NCBI RefSeq assembly: GCF_029227915.1
Contig: NC_079883.1
Location: 12,276,001-12,340,000, forward strand
Length of the DNA stretch: 64,000 nt
Source: Hydractinia symbiolongicarpus
Lineage: Eukaryota > Cnidaria > Hydrozoa > Anthoathecata > Hydractiniidae
Direction of reading: 5' to 3'
The translations under genes were made by a program, and so were the position numbers. Of the stretch, positions 1-13,205 are shown in pieces (the first letter of the stretch is position 1; each line of letters begins with the position of its first letter). Under the pieces are notes generated by a model. The model was not told the origin of the DNA. It did no database searches and saw nothing but the letters and a program-made list of their open reading frames with translations.

Positions 1-81
1 TGATCACGGAAGTTAAGCATCGTCGGACCGGGAGAGTACTTGGATGGGGGACCGCCTGGGAACTCCCGGTGTCGTAGGCTT
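1..81 (+). rRNA. 5S rRNA, partial (nt 40-120)
   Basis: The left edge removes nt 1-39. Changes from the array consensus: G66A and T73G. The internal A-box/C-box region and TTTT terminator are present. Confidence 0.93.
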
Positions 82-430
82 TTCATTTTCATTTGTTGCC
101 TTTTCATTTCAATGGCGCTGTGATATATTTCTTGTCATAACAATTAAGGAACGTGGCGGTTGTTGAAAGTGTTTCCTATGACATTTTCCTACGACATTTT
201 CAGGTGATAGTACGAGAAAAAAGAGCTTTCAAATGCATACAAACTCGATCTATTGCCGATCATCCAATAACCCTGACGGAATGGCAAATAAAATAAAATT
301 CCGCCGCCTTCCGAGGACTTATATCGCAATCACGTTTCGTAACAGCCAAGCGAGGTTTTACCTTAGCGTTTAAGTCACCACCGACATTTGGCCGCGCAAC
401 TATTCTAAGCTCATTCATTTTGACTTAAGG

Positions 431-513
431 AGGGGGCGAGCGCGGACGCAGGCCCCCACTACCAGAAATTGTATGGTCGAGTTACTGACGTTTGCAGTAA
501 TCGCAGAGGTCAG
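431..513 (-). pseudogene. U1 snRNA 3' half (nt 83-165), first of 68 array copies
   Basis: On - this reads through U1 stem-loop III, the Sm-site region (caatttctgg) and GC-rich stem-loop IV, essentially identical to the complete U1 genes at 42914-43078, 48777-48941, 54651-54815 and 60516-60680. The 5' 82 nt (5' splice-site pairing sequence, stem-loops I and II) are absent. Upstream on - is AT-rich spacer instead. The same fragment recurs in each short unit at 5S start +469 to +551. It lacks the U1 promoter and cannot make a working U1. Some copies also lose the Sm core (agatgt in place of aattgt on +, e.g. near 32333, 33588, 34828, 35453 and 38576). Confidence 0.93.
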
Positions 514-586
514 TAACTCAAAGAAATTAAATAAAAAAATTTGATCACAACGTCAAAATAAATTGCACGTATTTGCCCCTTTTAAT

Positions 587-706
587 GTCTACGGCCATAC
601 CACGATGAACACACCCGTTCTCGTCTGATCACGGAAGTTAAGCATCGTCGGGCCGGGATAGTACTTGGATGGGGGACCGCCTGGGAACTCCCGGTGTCGT
701 AGGCTT
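587..706 (+). rRNA. 5S rRNA
   Basis: Consensus copy and numbering reference. 120 nt, from gtctacggcc to taggctt. The ends pair (nt 1-7 with 112-118) to form helix I. The internal promoter lies at about nt 50-97 (A-box agttaagcatcg, C-box around ggatggggga). A run of T starting at nt 119 terminates Pol III. No changes from consensus. Confidence 0.98.
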
Positions 707-1211
707 TTCATTTTCATTTGTTGCCTTTTCATTTCAATGGCGCTGTGATATATTTCTTGTCATAACAATTAAGGAACGTGGCGGTTGTTGAAAGTGTTTT
801 CTATGACATTTTCCTACGACATTTTCAGGTGATAGTACAAGAAAAAAGAGCTTTCAAATGCATACAAACTCGATCTATTGCCGATCATCCAATAACCCTG
901 ACGGAATGGCAAATAAAATAAAATTCCGCCGCCTTCCGAGGACTTATATCGCAATCACGTTTCGTAACAGCCAAGCGAGGTTTTACCTTAGCGTTTAAGT
1001 CACCACCGACATTTGGCCGCGCAACTATTCTAAGCTCATTCATTTTGACTTAAGGAGGGGGCGAGCGCGGACGCAGGCCCCCACTACCAGAAATTGTACG
1101 GTCGAGTTACTGACGTTTGCAGTAATCGCAGAGGTCAGTAACTCAAAGAAATTAAATAAAAAAATTTGATCACAACGTCAAAATAAATTGCACGTATTTG
1201 CCCCTACTAAT

Positions 1212-1331
1212 GTCTACGGCCATACCACGATGAACACACCCGTTCTCGTTTGATTACGGAAGTTAAGCATCGTCGGGCCGGGATAGTACTTGGATGGGGA
1301 ACCGCCTGGGAACTCCCGGTGTCGCAGGCTT
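1212..1331 (+). rRNA. 5S rRNA, variant
   Basis: C39T, C44T, G89A, T114C. T114C breaks the A5-U114 pair of helix I. Confidence 0.94.
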
Positions 1332-1836
1332 TTCATTTTCATTTGTTGCCTTTTCATTTCAATGGCGCTGTGATATATTTCTTGTTATAACAATTAAGAA
1401 ACGTGGCGGTTGTTGAAAGTGTTTCCTATGACATTTTCCTACGACATTTTCAGGTGATAGTACGAGAAAAAAGAGCTTTCAAATGCATACAAACTCGATC
1501 TATTGCCGATCATCCAATAACCTTGACGGAATGGCAAATAAAATAAATTTCCGCCGCCTTCCGAGGACTTATATCGCAATCACGTTTCGTAACAGCCAAG
1601 CGAGGTTTTACCTTAGCGTTTAAGTCACCACCGACATTTGGCCGCGCAACTATTCTAAGCTCATTCATTTTGACTTAAGGAGGGGGCGAGCGCGGACGCA
1701 GGCCCCCACTACCAGAAATTGTACGGTCGAGTTACTGACGTTTGCAGTAATCGCAGAGGTCAGTAACTCAAAGAAATTAAATAAAAAAATTTGATCACAA
1801 CGTCAAAATAAATTGCACGTATTTGCCCCTACTAAT

Positions 1837-1956
1837 GTCTACGGCCATACCACGATGAACACACCCGTTCTCGTCTGATCACGGAAGTTAAGCATCGTCG
1901 GGCCGGGATAGTACTTGGATGGGGGACCGCCTGGGAACTCCCGGTGTCGTAGGCTT
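1837..1956 (+). rRNA. 5S rRNA
   Basis: Consensus. Confidence 0.98.
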
Positions 1957-2461
1957 TTCATTTTCATTTGTTGCCTTTTCATTTCAATGGCGCTGTGATA
2001 TATTTCTTGTTATAACAATTAAGGAACGTGGCGGTTGTTGAAAGTGTTTCCTATGACATTTTCCTACGACATTTTCAGGTGATAGTACGAGAAAAAAGAG
2101 CTTTCAAATGCATACAAACTCGATCTATTGCAGATCATCCAATAACCCTGACGGAATGGCAAATAAAATAAAATTCCGCCGCCTTCCGAGGACTTATATC
2201 GCAATCACGTTTCGTAACAGCCAAGCGAGGTTTTACCTTAGCGTTTAAGTCAGCACCGACATTTGGCCGCGCAACTATTCTAAGCTCATTCATTTTGACT
2301 TAAGGAGGGGGCGAGCGCGGACGCAGGCCCCCACTACCAGAAATTGTACGGTCGAGTTACTGACGTTTGCAGTAATCGCAGAGGTCAGTAACTCAAAGAA
2401 ATTAAATAAAAAAATTTGATCACAACGTCAAAATAAATTGCACGTATTTGCCCCTACTAAT

Positions 2462-2581
2462 GTCTACGGCCATACCACGATGAACACACCCGTTCTCGTC
2501 TGATCACGGAAGTTAAGCATCGTCGGGCCGGGATAGTACTTGGATGGGGGACTGCCTGGGAACTCCCGGTGTCGTATGCTT
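2462..2581 (+). rRNA. 5S rRNA, variant
   Basis: C92T and G116T. The second breaks helix I. Confidence 0.94.
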
Positions 2582-3086
2582 TTCATTTTCATTTGTTGCC
2601 TTTTCATTTCAATGGCGCTGTGATATATTTCTTGTTATAACAATTAAGGAACGTGGCGGTTGTTGAAAGTGTTTCCTATGACATTTTCCTACGACATTTT
2701 CAGGTGATAGTACGAGAAAAAAGAGCTTTCAAATGCATACAAACTCGATCTATTGCCGATCATCCAATAACCCTGACGGAATGGCAAATAAAATAAAATT
2801 CCGCCGCCTTCCGAGGACTTATATCGCAATCACGTTTCGTAACAGCCAAGCGAGGTTTTACCTTAGCGTTTAAGTCACCACCGACATTTGGCCGCGCAAC
2901 TATTCTAAGCTCATTCATTTTGACTTAAGGAGGGGGCGAGCGCGGACGCAGGCCCCCACTACCAGAAATTGTACGGTCGAGTTACTGACGTTTGCAGTAA
3001 TCGCAGAGGTCAGTAACTCAAAGAAATTAAATAAAAAAATTTGATCACAACGTCAAAATAAATTGCACGTATTTGCCCCTACTAAT

Positions 3087-3206
3087 GTCTACGGCCATAC
3101 CACGATGAACACACCCGTTCTCGTCTGATCACGGAAGTTAAGCATCGTCGGACCGGGATAGTACTTGGATGGGGGACCGCCTGGGAACTCCCGGTGTCGT
3201 AGGCTT
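3087..3206 (+). rRNA. 5S rRNA, variant
   Basis: G66A, shared with the partial copy at the left edge. Confidence 0.96.
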
Positions 3207-3711
3207 TTCATTTTCATTTGTTGCCTTTTCATTTCAATGGCGCTGTGATATATTTCTTGTCATAACAATTAAGGAACGTGGCGGTTGTTGAAAGTGTTTC
3301 CTATGACATTTTCCTACGACATTTTCAGATGATAGTACGAGAAAAAAGAGCTTTCAAATGCATACAAACTCGATCTATTGCCGATCATCCAATAACCCTG
3401 ACGGAATGGCAAATAAAATAAAATTCCGCCGCCTTCCGAGGACTTATATCGCAATCACGTTTCGTAACAGCCAAGCGAGGTTTTACCTTAGCGTTTAAGT
3501 CACCACCGACATTTGGCCGCGCAACTATTCTAAGCTCATTCATTTTGACTTAAGGAGGGGGCGAGCGCGGACGCAGGCCCCCACTACCAGAAATTGTACG
3601 GTCGAGTTACTGACGATTGCAGTAATCGCAGAGGTCAGTAACTCAAAGAAATTAAATAAAAAAATTTGATCACAACGTCAAAATAAATTGCACGTATTTG
3701 CCCCTACTAAT

Positions 3712-3831
3712 GTCTACGGCCATACCACGATGAACACACCCGTTCTCGTCTGATCACGGAAGTTAAGCATCGTCGGGCCGGGATAGTACTTGGATGGGGG
3801 ACCGCCTGGGAACTCCCGGTGTCGCAGGCTT
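3712..3831 (+). rRNA. 5S rRNA, variant
   Basis: T114C. Confidence 0.96.
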
Positions 3832-4336
3832 TTCATTTTCATTTGTTGCCTTTTCATTTCAATGGCGCTGTGATATATTTCTTGTTATAACAATTAAGGA
3901 ACGTGGCGGTTGTTGAAAGTGTTTCCTATGACATTTTCCTACGACATTTTCAGGTGATAGTACGAGAAAAAAGAGCTTTCAAATGCATACAAACTCGATC
4001 TATTGCCGATCATCCAATAACCCTGACGGAATGGCAAATAAAATAAAATTCCGCCGCCTTCCGAGGACTTATATCGCAATCACGTTTCGTAACAGCCAAG
4101 CGAGGTTTTACCTTAGCGTTTAAGTCACCACCGACATTTGGCCGCGCAACTATTCTAAGCTCATTCATTTGGACTTAAGGAGGGGGCGAGCGCGGACGCA
4201 GGCCCCCACTACCAGAAATTGTACGGTCGAGTTACTGACGTTTGCAGTAATCGCAGAGGTCAGTAACTCAAAGAAATTAAATAAAAAAATATGATCACAA
4301 CGTCAAAATAAATTGCACGTATTTGCCCCTACTAAT

Positions 4337-4456
4337 GTCTACGGCCATACCACGATGAACACACCCGTTCTCGTCTGATCACGGAAGTTAAGCATCGTCG
4401 GGCCGGGATAGTACTTGGATGGGGGACCGCCTGGGAACTCCCGGTGTCGTAGGCTT
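4337..4456 (+). rRNA. 5S rRNA
   Basis: Consensus. Confidence 0.98.
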
Positions 4457-4961
4457 TTCATTTTCATTTGTTGCCTTTTCATTTCAATGGCGCTGTGATA
4501 TATTTCTTGTTATAACAATTAAGGAACGTGGCGGTTGTTGAAAGTGTTTCCTATGACATTTTCCTACGACATTTTCAGGTGATAGTACGAGAAAAAAGAG
4601 CTTTCAAATGCATACAAACTCGATCTATTGCCGATCATCCAATAACCCTGACGGAATGGCAAATAAAATAAAATTCCGCCGCCTTCCGAGGACTTATATC
4701 GCAATCACGTTTCGTAACAGACAAGCGAGGTTTTACCTTAGCGTTTAAGTCACCACCGACCTTTGGCCGCGCAACTATTCTAAGCTCAATCATTTTGACT
4801 TAAGGAGGGGGCGAGCGCGGACGCAGGCCCCCACTACCAGAAATTGTACGGTCGAGTTACTGACGTTTGCAGTAATCGCAGAGGTCAGTAACTCAAAGAA
4901 ATTAAATAAAAAAATTTGATCACAACGTCAAAATAAATTGCACGTATTTGCCCCTACTAAT

Positions 4962-5081
4962 GTCTACGGCCATACCACGATGAACACACCCGTTCTCGTC
5001 TGATCACGGAAGTTAAGCATCGTCGGGCCGGGATAGTACTTGGATGGGGGACCGCCTGGGAACTCCCGGTGTCGTAGGCTT
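4962..5081 (+). rRNA. 5S rRNA
   Basis: Consensus. Confidence 0.98.
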
Positions 5082-5586
5082 TTCATTTTCATTTGTTGCC
5101 TTTTCATTTCAATGGCGCTGTGATATATTTCTTGTTATAACAATTAAGGAACGTGGCGGTTGTTGAAAGTGTTTCCTATGACATTTTCCTACGACATTTT
5201 CAGGTGATAGTACGAGAAAAAAGAGCTTTCAAATGCATACAAACTCGATCTATTGCCGATCATCCAATAACCCTGACGGAATGGCAAATAAAATAAAATT
5301 CCGCCGCCTTCCGAGGACTTATATCGCAATCACGTTTCGTAACAGCCAAGCGAGGTTTTACCTTAGCGTTTAAGTCACCACCGACATTTGGCCGCGCAAC
5401 TATTCTAAGCTCATTCATTTTGACTTAAGGAGGGGGCGAGCGCGGACGCAGGCCCCCACTACCAGAAATTGTACGGTCGAGTTACTGACGTTTGCAGTAA
5501 TCGCAGAGGTCAGTAACTCAAAGAAATTAAATAAAAAAATTTGATCACAACGTCAAAATAAATTGCACGTATTTGCCCCTACTAAT

Positions 5587-5706
5587 GTCTACGGCCATAC
5601 CACGATGAACACACCCGTTCTCGTCTGATCACGGAAGTTAAGCATCGTCGGGCCGGGATAGTACTTGGATGGGGGACCGCCTGGGAACTCCCGGTGTCGT
5701 AGGCTT
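5587..5706 (+). rRNA. 5S rRNA
   Basis: Consensus. Its spacer carries marker changes repeated at 7462 (atattgc, agggagcg, aggtcccc). Confidence 0.98.
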
Positions 5707-6211
5707 TTCATTTTCATTTGTTGCCTTTTCATTTCAATGGCGCTGTGATATATTTCTTGTTATAACAATTAAGGAACGTGGCGGTTGTTGAAAGTGTTTC
5801 CTATGACATTTTCCTACGACATTTTCAGGTGATAGTACGAGAAAAAAGAGCTTTCAAATGCATACAAACTCGATCTATTGCCGATCATCCAATAACCCTG
5901 ACGGAATGGCAAATAAAATAAAATTCCGCCGCCTTCCGAGGACTTATATTGCAATCACGTTTCGTAACAGCCAAGCGAGGTTTTACCTTAGCGTTTAAGT
6001 CACCACCGACATTTGGCCGCGCAACTATTCTAAGCTCATTCATTTTGACTTAAGGAGGGAGCGAGCGCGGACGCAGGTCCCCACTACCAGAAATTGTACG
6101 GTCGAGTTACTGACGTTTGCAGTAATCGCAGAGGTCAGTAACTCAAAGAAATTAAATAAAAAAATTTGATCACAACGTCAAAATAAATTGCACGTATTTG
6201 CCCTTACTAAT

Positions 6212-6331
6212 GTCTACGGCCATACCACGATGAACACACCCGTTCTCGTCTGATCACGGAAGTTAAGCATCGTTGGGCCGGGATAGTACTTGGATGGGGG
6301 ACCGCCTGGGAACTCCCGGTGTCGTAGGCTT
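6212..6331 (+). rRNA. 5S rRNA, variant
   Basis: C63T. Confidence 0.96.
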
Positions 6332-6836
6332 TTTATTTTCATTTGTTGCCTTTTCATTTCAATGGCGCTGTGATATATTTCTTGTTATAACAATTAAGGA
6401 ACGTGGCGGTTGTTGAAAGTGTTTCCTATGTCATTTTCCTACGACATTTTCAGGTGATAGTACGAGAAAAAAAAGCTTTCAAATGCATACAAATTCGATC
6501 TATTGCCGATCATCCAATAACCCTGACGGAATGGCAAATAAAATAAAATTCCGCCGCCTTCCGAGGACTTATATCGCAATCACGTTTCGTAACAGCCAAG
6601 CGAGGTTTTACCTTAGCGTTTAAGTCACCACCGACATTTGGCCGCGCAACTATTCTAAGCTCATTCATTTTGACTTAAGGAGGGGGCGAGCGCGGACGCA
6701 GGCCCCCACTACCAGAAATTGTACGGTCGAGTTACTGACGTTTGCAGTAATCGCAGAGGTCAGTAACTCAAAGAAATTAAATAAAAAAATTTGATCACAA
6801 CGTCAAAATAAATTGCACGTATTTGCCCCTACTAAT

Positions 6837-6956
6837 GTCTACGGCCATACCACGATGAACACACCCGTTCTCGTCTGATCACGGAAGTTAAGCATCGTCG
6901 GGCCGGGATAGTACTTGGATGGGGGACCGCCTGGGAACTCCCGGTGTCGTAGGCTT
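6837..6956 (+). rRNA. 5S rRNA
   Basis: Consensus. Confidence 0.98.
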
Positions 6957-7461
6957 TTCATTTTCATTTGTTGCCTTTTCATTTCAATGGCGCTGTGATA
7001 TATTTCTTGTTATAACAATTAAGGAACGTGGCGGTTGTTGAAAGTGTTTCCTATGACATTTTCCTACGACATTTTCAGGTGATAGTACGAGAAAAAAGAG
7101 CTTTCAAATGCATACAAACTCGATCTATTGCCGATCATCCAATAACCCTGACGGAATGGCAAATAAAATAAAATTCCGCCGCCTTCCGAGGACTTATATC
7201 GCAATCACGTTTCGTAACAGCCAAGCGAGGTTTTACCTTAGCGTTTAAGTCACCACCGACATTTGGCCGCGCAACTATTCTAAGCTCATTCATTTTGACT
7301 TAAGGAGGGGGCGAGCGCGGACGCAGGCCCCCACTACCAGAAATTGTACGGTCGAGTTACTGACGTTTGCAGTAATCGCAGAGGTCAGTAACTCAAAGAA
7401 ATTAAATAAAAAAATTTGATCACAACGTCAAAATAAATTGCACGTATTTGCCCCTACTAAT

Positions 7462-7581
7462 GTCTACGGCCATACCACGATGAACACACCCGTTCTCGTC
7501 TGATCACGGAAGTTAAGCATCGTCGGGCCGGGATAATACTTGGATGGGGGACCGCCTGGGAACTCCCGGTGTCGTAGGCTT
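7462..7581 (+). rRNA. 5S rRNA, variant
   Basis: G75A. Confidence 0.96.
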
Positions 7582-8086
7582 TTCATTTTCATTTGTTGCC
7601 TTTTCATTTCAATGGCGCTGTGATATATTTCTTGTTATAACAATTAAGGAACGTGGCGGTTGTTGAAAGTGTTTCCTATGACATTTTCCTACGACATTTT
7701 CAGGTGATAGTACGAGAAAAAAGAGCTTTCAAATGCATACAAACTCGATCTATTGCCGATCATCCAATAACCCTGACGGAATGGCAAATAAAATAAAATT
7801 CCGCCGCCTTCCGAGGACTTATATTGCAATCACGTTTCGTAACAGCCAAGCGAGGTTTTACCTTAGCGTTTAAGTCACCACCGACATTTGGCCGCGCAAC
7901 TATTCTAAGCTCATTCATTTTGACTTAAGGAGGGAGCGAGCGCGGACGCAGGTCCCCACTACCAGAAATTGTACGGTCGAGTTACTGACGTTTGCAGTAA
8001 TCGCAGAGGTCAGTAACTCAAAGAAATTAAATAAAAAAATTTGATCACAACGTCAAAATAAATTGCACGTATTTGCCCTTACTAAT

Positions 8087-8206
8087 GTCTACGGCCATAC
8101 CACGATGAACACACCCGTTCTCGTCTGATCACGGAAGTTAAGCATCGTCGGGCCGGGATAGTACTTGGATGGGGGACCGCCTGGGAACTCCCGGTGTCGT
8201 AGGCTT
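8087..8206 (+). rRNA. 5S rRNA
   Basis: Consensus. Spacer markers are shared with the 6212 unit. Confidence 0.98.
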
Positions 8207-8711
8207 TTTATTTTCATTTGTTGCCTTTTCATTTCAATGGCGCTGTGATATATTTCTTGTTATAACAATTAAGGAACGTGGCGGTTGTTGAAAGTGTTTC
8301 CTATGACATTTTCCTACGACATTTTCAGGTGATAGTACGAGAAAAAAAAGCTTTCAAATGCATACAAATTCGATCTATTGCCGATCATCCAATAACCCTG
8401 ACGGAATGGCAAATAAAATAAAATTCCGCCGCCTTCCGAGGACTTATATCGCAATCACGTTTCGTAACAGCCAAGCGAGGTTTTACCTTAGCGTTTAAGT
8501 CACCACCGACATTTGGCCGCGCAACTATTCTAAGCTCATTCATTTTGACTTAAGGAGGGGGCGAGCGCGGACGCAGGCCCCCACTACCAGAAATTGTACG
8601 GTCGAGTTACTGACGTTTGCAGTAATCGCAGAGGTCAGTAACTCAAAGAAATTAAATAAAAAAATTTGATCACAACGTCAAAATAAATTGCACGTATTTG
8701 CCCCTACTAAT

Positions 8712-8831
8712 GTCTACGGCCATACCACGATGAACACACCCGTTCTCGTCTGATCACGGAAGTTAAGCATCGTCGGGCCGGGATAGTACTTGGATGGGGG
8801 ACCGCCTGGGAACTCCCGGTGTCGTAGGCTT
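8712..8831 (+). rRNA. 5S rRNA
   Basis: Consensus. Confidence 0.98.
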
Positions 8832-9335
8832 TTCATTTTCATTTGTTGCCTTTTCATTTCAATGGCGCTGTGATATATTTCTTGTTATAACAATTAAGGA
8901 ACGTGGCGGTTGTTGAAAGTGTTTTCTATGACATTTTCCTACGACATTTTCAGGTGATAGTACGAGAAAAAAGAGCTTTCAAATGCATACAAACTCGATC
9001 TATTGCCGATCATCCAATAACCCTGACGGAATGGCAAATAAAATAAAATTCCGCCGCCTTCCGAGGACTTATATCGCAATCACGTTTCGTAACAGCCAAG
9101 CGAGGTTTTACCTTAGCGTTTAAGTCACCACCGACATTTGGCCGCGCAACTATTCTAAGCTCATTCATTTTGACTTAAGGAGGGGGCGAGCGCGGACGCA
9201 GGCCCACACTACCAGAAATTGTACGGTCGAGTTACTGACGTTTGCAGTAATCGTAGAGGTCAGTAACTCAAAGAAATTAAATAAAAAATTTGATCACAAC
9301 GTCAAAATAAATTGCACGTATTTGCCCCTACTAAT

Positions 9336-9455
9336 GTCTACGGCCATACCACGATGAACACACCCGTTCTCGTCTGATCACGGAAGTTAAGCATCGTCGG
9401 GCCGGGATAGTACTTGGATGGGGGGCCGCCTGGGAACTCCCGGTGTCGTAGGCTT
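9336..9455 (+). rRNA. 5S rRNA, variant
   Basis: A90G, inside the C-box. Confidence 0.96.
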
Positions 9456-9960
9456 TTCATTTTCATTTGTTGCCTTTTCATTTCAATGGCGCTGTGATAT
9501 ATTTCTTGTTATAACAATTAAGGAACGTGGCGGTTGTTGAAAGTGTTTTCTATGACATTTTCCTACGACATTTTCAGGTGATAGTACGAGAAAAAAGAGC
9601 TTTCAAATGCATACAAACTCGATCTATTGCCGATCATCCAATAACCCTGACGGAATGGCAAATAAAATAAAATTCCGCCGCCTTCCGAGGACTTATATCG
9701 CAATCACGTTTCGTAACAGCCAAGCGAGGTTTTACCTTAGCGTTTAAGTCACCACCGACATTTGGCCGCGCAACTATTCTAAGCTCATTCATTTTGACTT
9801 AAGGAGGGGGCGAGCGCGGACGCAGGCCCCCACTACCAGAAATTGTACGGTCGAGTTACTGACGTTTGCAGTAATCGCAGAGGTCAGTAACTCAAAGAAA
9901 TTAAATAAAAAAATTTGATCACAACGTCAAAATAAATTGCACGTATTTGCCCCTACTAAT

Positions 9961-10080
9961 GTCTACGGCCATACCACGATGAACACACCCGTTCTCGTCT
10001 GATCACGGAAGTTAAGCATCGTCGGGCCGGGATAGTACTTGGATGGGGGACCGCCTGGGAACTCCCGGTGTCGTAGGCTT
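9961..10080 (+). rRNA. 5S rRNA
   Basis: Consensus. Confidence 0.98.
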
Positions 10081-10585
10081 TTCATTTTCATTTGTTGCCT
10101 TTTCATTTCAATGGCGCTGTGATATATTTCTTGTTATAACAATTAAGGAACGTGGCGGTTGTTGAAAGTGTTTCCTATGACATTTTCCTACGACATTTTC
10201 AGGTGATAGTACGAGAAAAAAGAGCTTTCAAATGCATACAAACTCGATCTATTGCCGATCATCCAATAACCTTGACGGAATGGCAAATAAAATAAAATTC
10301 CGCCGCCTTCCGAGGACTTATATCGCAATCACGTTTCGTAACAGCCAAGCGAGGTTTTACCTTAGCGTTTAAGTCACCACCGACATTTGGCCGCGCAACT
10401 ATTCTAAGCTCATTCATTTTGACTTAAGGAGGGGGCGAGCGCGGACGCAGGCCCCCACTACCAGAAATTGTACGGTCGAGTTACTGACGTTTGCAGTAAT
10501 CGCAGAGGTCAGTAACTCAAAGAAATTAAATAAAAAAATTTGATCACAACGTCAAAATAAATTGCACGTATTTGCCCCTACTAAT

Positions 10586-10705
10586 GTCTACGGCCATACC
10601 ACGATGAACACACCCGTTCTCGTCTGATAACGGAAGTTAAGCATCGTCGGGCCGGGATAGTACTTGGATGGGGGACCACCTGGGAACTCCCGGTGTCGCA
10701 GGCTT
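10586..10705 (+). rRNA. 5S rRNA, variant
   Basis: C44A, G93A, T114C. Confidence 0.94.
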
Positions 10706-11210
10706 TTCATTTTCATTTGTTGCCTTTTCATTTCAATGGCGCTGTGATATATTTCTTGTTATAACAAATAAGGAACGTGGCGGTTGTTGAAAGTGTTTCC
10801 TATGACATTTTCCTACGACATTTTCAGGTGATAGTACGAGAAAAAAGAGCTTTCAAATGCATACAAACTCGATCTATTGCCGATCATCCAATAACCCTGA
10901 CGGAATGGCAAATAAAATAAAATTCCGCCGCCTTCCGAGGACTTATATCGCAATCACGTTTCGTAACAGCCAAGCGAGGTTTTACCTTAGCGTTTAAGTC
11001 ACCACCGACATTTGGCCGCGCAACTATTCTAAGCTCATTCATTTTGACTTAAGGAGGGGGCGAGCGCGGACGCAGGCCCCCACTACCAGAAATTGTACGG
11101 TCGAGTTTCTGACGTTTGCAGTAATCGCAGAGGTCAGTAACTCAAAGAAATTAAATAAAAAAATTTGATCACAACGTCAAAATAAATTGCACGTATTTGC
11201 CCCTACTAAT

Positions 11211-11330
11211 GTCTACGGCCATACCACGATGAACACACCCGTTCTCGTCTGATCACGGAAGTTAAGCATCGTCGGGCCGGGATAGTACTTGGATGGGGGA
11301 CCGCCTGGGAACTCCCGGTGTCGTAGGCTT
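11211..11330 (+). rRNA. 5S rRNA
   Basis: Consensus. Confidence 0.98.
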
Positions 11331-11835
11331 TTCATTTTCATTTGTTGCCTTTTCATTTCAATGGCGCTGTGATATATTTCTTGTTATAACAATTAAGGAA
11401 CGTGGCGGTTGTTGAAAGTGTTTCCTATGACATTTTCCTACGACATTTGCAGGTGATAGTACGAGAAAAAAGAGCTTTCAAATGCATACAAACTCGATCT
11501 ATTGCCGATCATCCAATAACCCTGACGGAATGGCAAATAAAATAAAATTCCGCCGCCTTCCGAGGACTTATATCGCAATCACGTTTCGTAACAGCCAAGC
11601 GAGGTTTTACCTTAGCGTTTAAGTCACCACCGACATTTGGCCGCGCAACTATTCTAAGCTCATTCATTTTGACTTAAGGAGGGGGCGAGCGCGGACGCAG
11701 GCCCCCACTACCAGAAATTGTAAGGTCGAGTTACTGACGTTTGCAGTAATCGCAGAGGTCAGTAACTCAAAGAAATTAAATAAAAAAATTTGATCACAAC
11801 GTCAAAATAAATTGCACGTATTTGCCCCTACTAAT

Positions 11836-11955
11836 GTCTACGGCCATACCACGATGAACACACCCGTTCTCGTCTGATCACGGAAGTTAAGCATCGTCGG
11901 GCCGGGATAGTACTTGGATGGGGGACCGCCTGGGAACTCCCGGTGTCGTAGGCTT
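11836..11955 (+). rRNA. 5S rRNA
   Basis: Consensus. Spacer variant ataacaaataagg is shared with the unit at 10586, two units away. Confidence 0.98.
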
Positions 11956-12460
11956 TTCATTTTCATTTGTTGCCTTTTCATTTCAATGGCGCTGTGATAT
12001 ATTTCTTGTTATAACAAATAAGGAACGTGGCGGTTGTTGAAAGTGTTTCCTATGACATTTTCCTACGACATTTTCAGGTGATAGTACGAGAAAAAAGAGC
12101 TTTCAAATGCATACAAACTCGATCTATTGCCGATCATCCAATAACCCTGACGGAATGGCAAATAAAATAAAATTCCGCCGCCTTCCGAGGACTTATATCG
12201 CAATCACGTTTCGTAACAGCCAAGCGAGGTTTTACCTTAGCGTTTAAGTCACCACCGACATTTGGCCGCGCAACTATTCTAAGCTCATTCATTTTGACTT
12301 AAGGAGGGGGCGAGCGCGGACGCAGGCCCCCACTACCAGAAATTGTACGGTCGAGTTACTGACGTTTGCAGTAATCGCAGAGGTCAGTAACTCAAAGAAA
12401 TTAAATAAAAAAATTTGATCACAACGTCAAAATAAATTGCACGTATTTGCCCCTACTAAT

Positions 12461-12580
12461 GTCTACGGCCATACCACGATGAACACACCCGTTCTCGTCT
12501 GATCACGGAAGTTAAGCATCGTCGGGCCGGGATAGTACTTGGATGGGGGACCGCCTGGGAACTCCCGGTGTCGTAGGCTT
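12461..12580 (+). rRNA. 5S rRNA
   Basis: Consensus. Confidence 0.98.
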
Positions 12581-13085
12581 TTCATTTTCATTTGTTGCCT
12601 TTTCATTTCAATGGCGCTGTGATATATTTCTTGTTATAACAATTAAGAAACGTGGCGGTTGTTGAAAGTGTTTCCTATGACATTTTCCTACGACATTTTT
12701 AGGTGATAGTACGAGAAAAAAGAGCTTTCAAATGCATACAAACTCGATCTATTGCCGATCATCCAATAACCCTGACGGAATGGCAAATAAAATAAAATTC
12801 CGCCGCCTTCCGAGGACTTATATCGCAATCACGTTTCGTAACAGCCAAGCGAGGTTTTACCTTAGCGTTTAAGTCACCACCGACATTTGGCCGCGCAACT
12901 ATTCTAAGCTCATTCATTTTGACTTAAGGAGGGGGCGAGCGCGGACGCAGGCCCCCACTACCAGAAATTGTACGGTCGAGTTACTGACGTTTGCAGTAAT
13001 CGCAGAGGTCAGTAACTCAAAGAAATTAAATAAAAAAGTTTGATCACAACGTCAAAATAAATTGCACGTATTTGCCCTTACTAAT

Positions 13086-13205
13086 GTCTACGGCCATACC
13101 ACGATGAACACACCCGTTCTCGTCTGATCACGGAAGTTAAGCATCGTCGGGCCGGGATAGTACTTGGATGGGGGACCGCCTGGGAACTCCCGGTGTCGTA
13201 GGCTT
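13086..13205 (+). rRNA. 5S rRNA
   Basis: Consensus. Confidence 0.98.

Larger units (their letters stand above)
5587..9335. repeat. Tandem duplication of a three-unit 5S block
   Basis: Units at 5587 and 7462 (and 6212 and 8087) share several private changes (atattgc, agggagcg, aggtcccc, cccttac; then ggcttttta, gagaaaaaaaag, aaattcgatc). The offset is 1875 bp, three units. Copies: 5587-7461 and 7462-9335. Confidence 0.85.
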
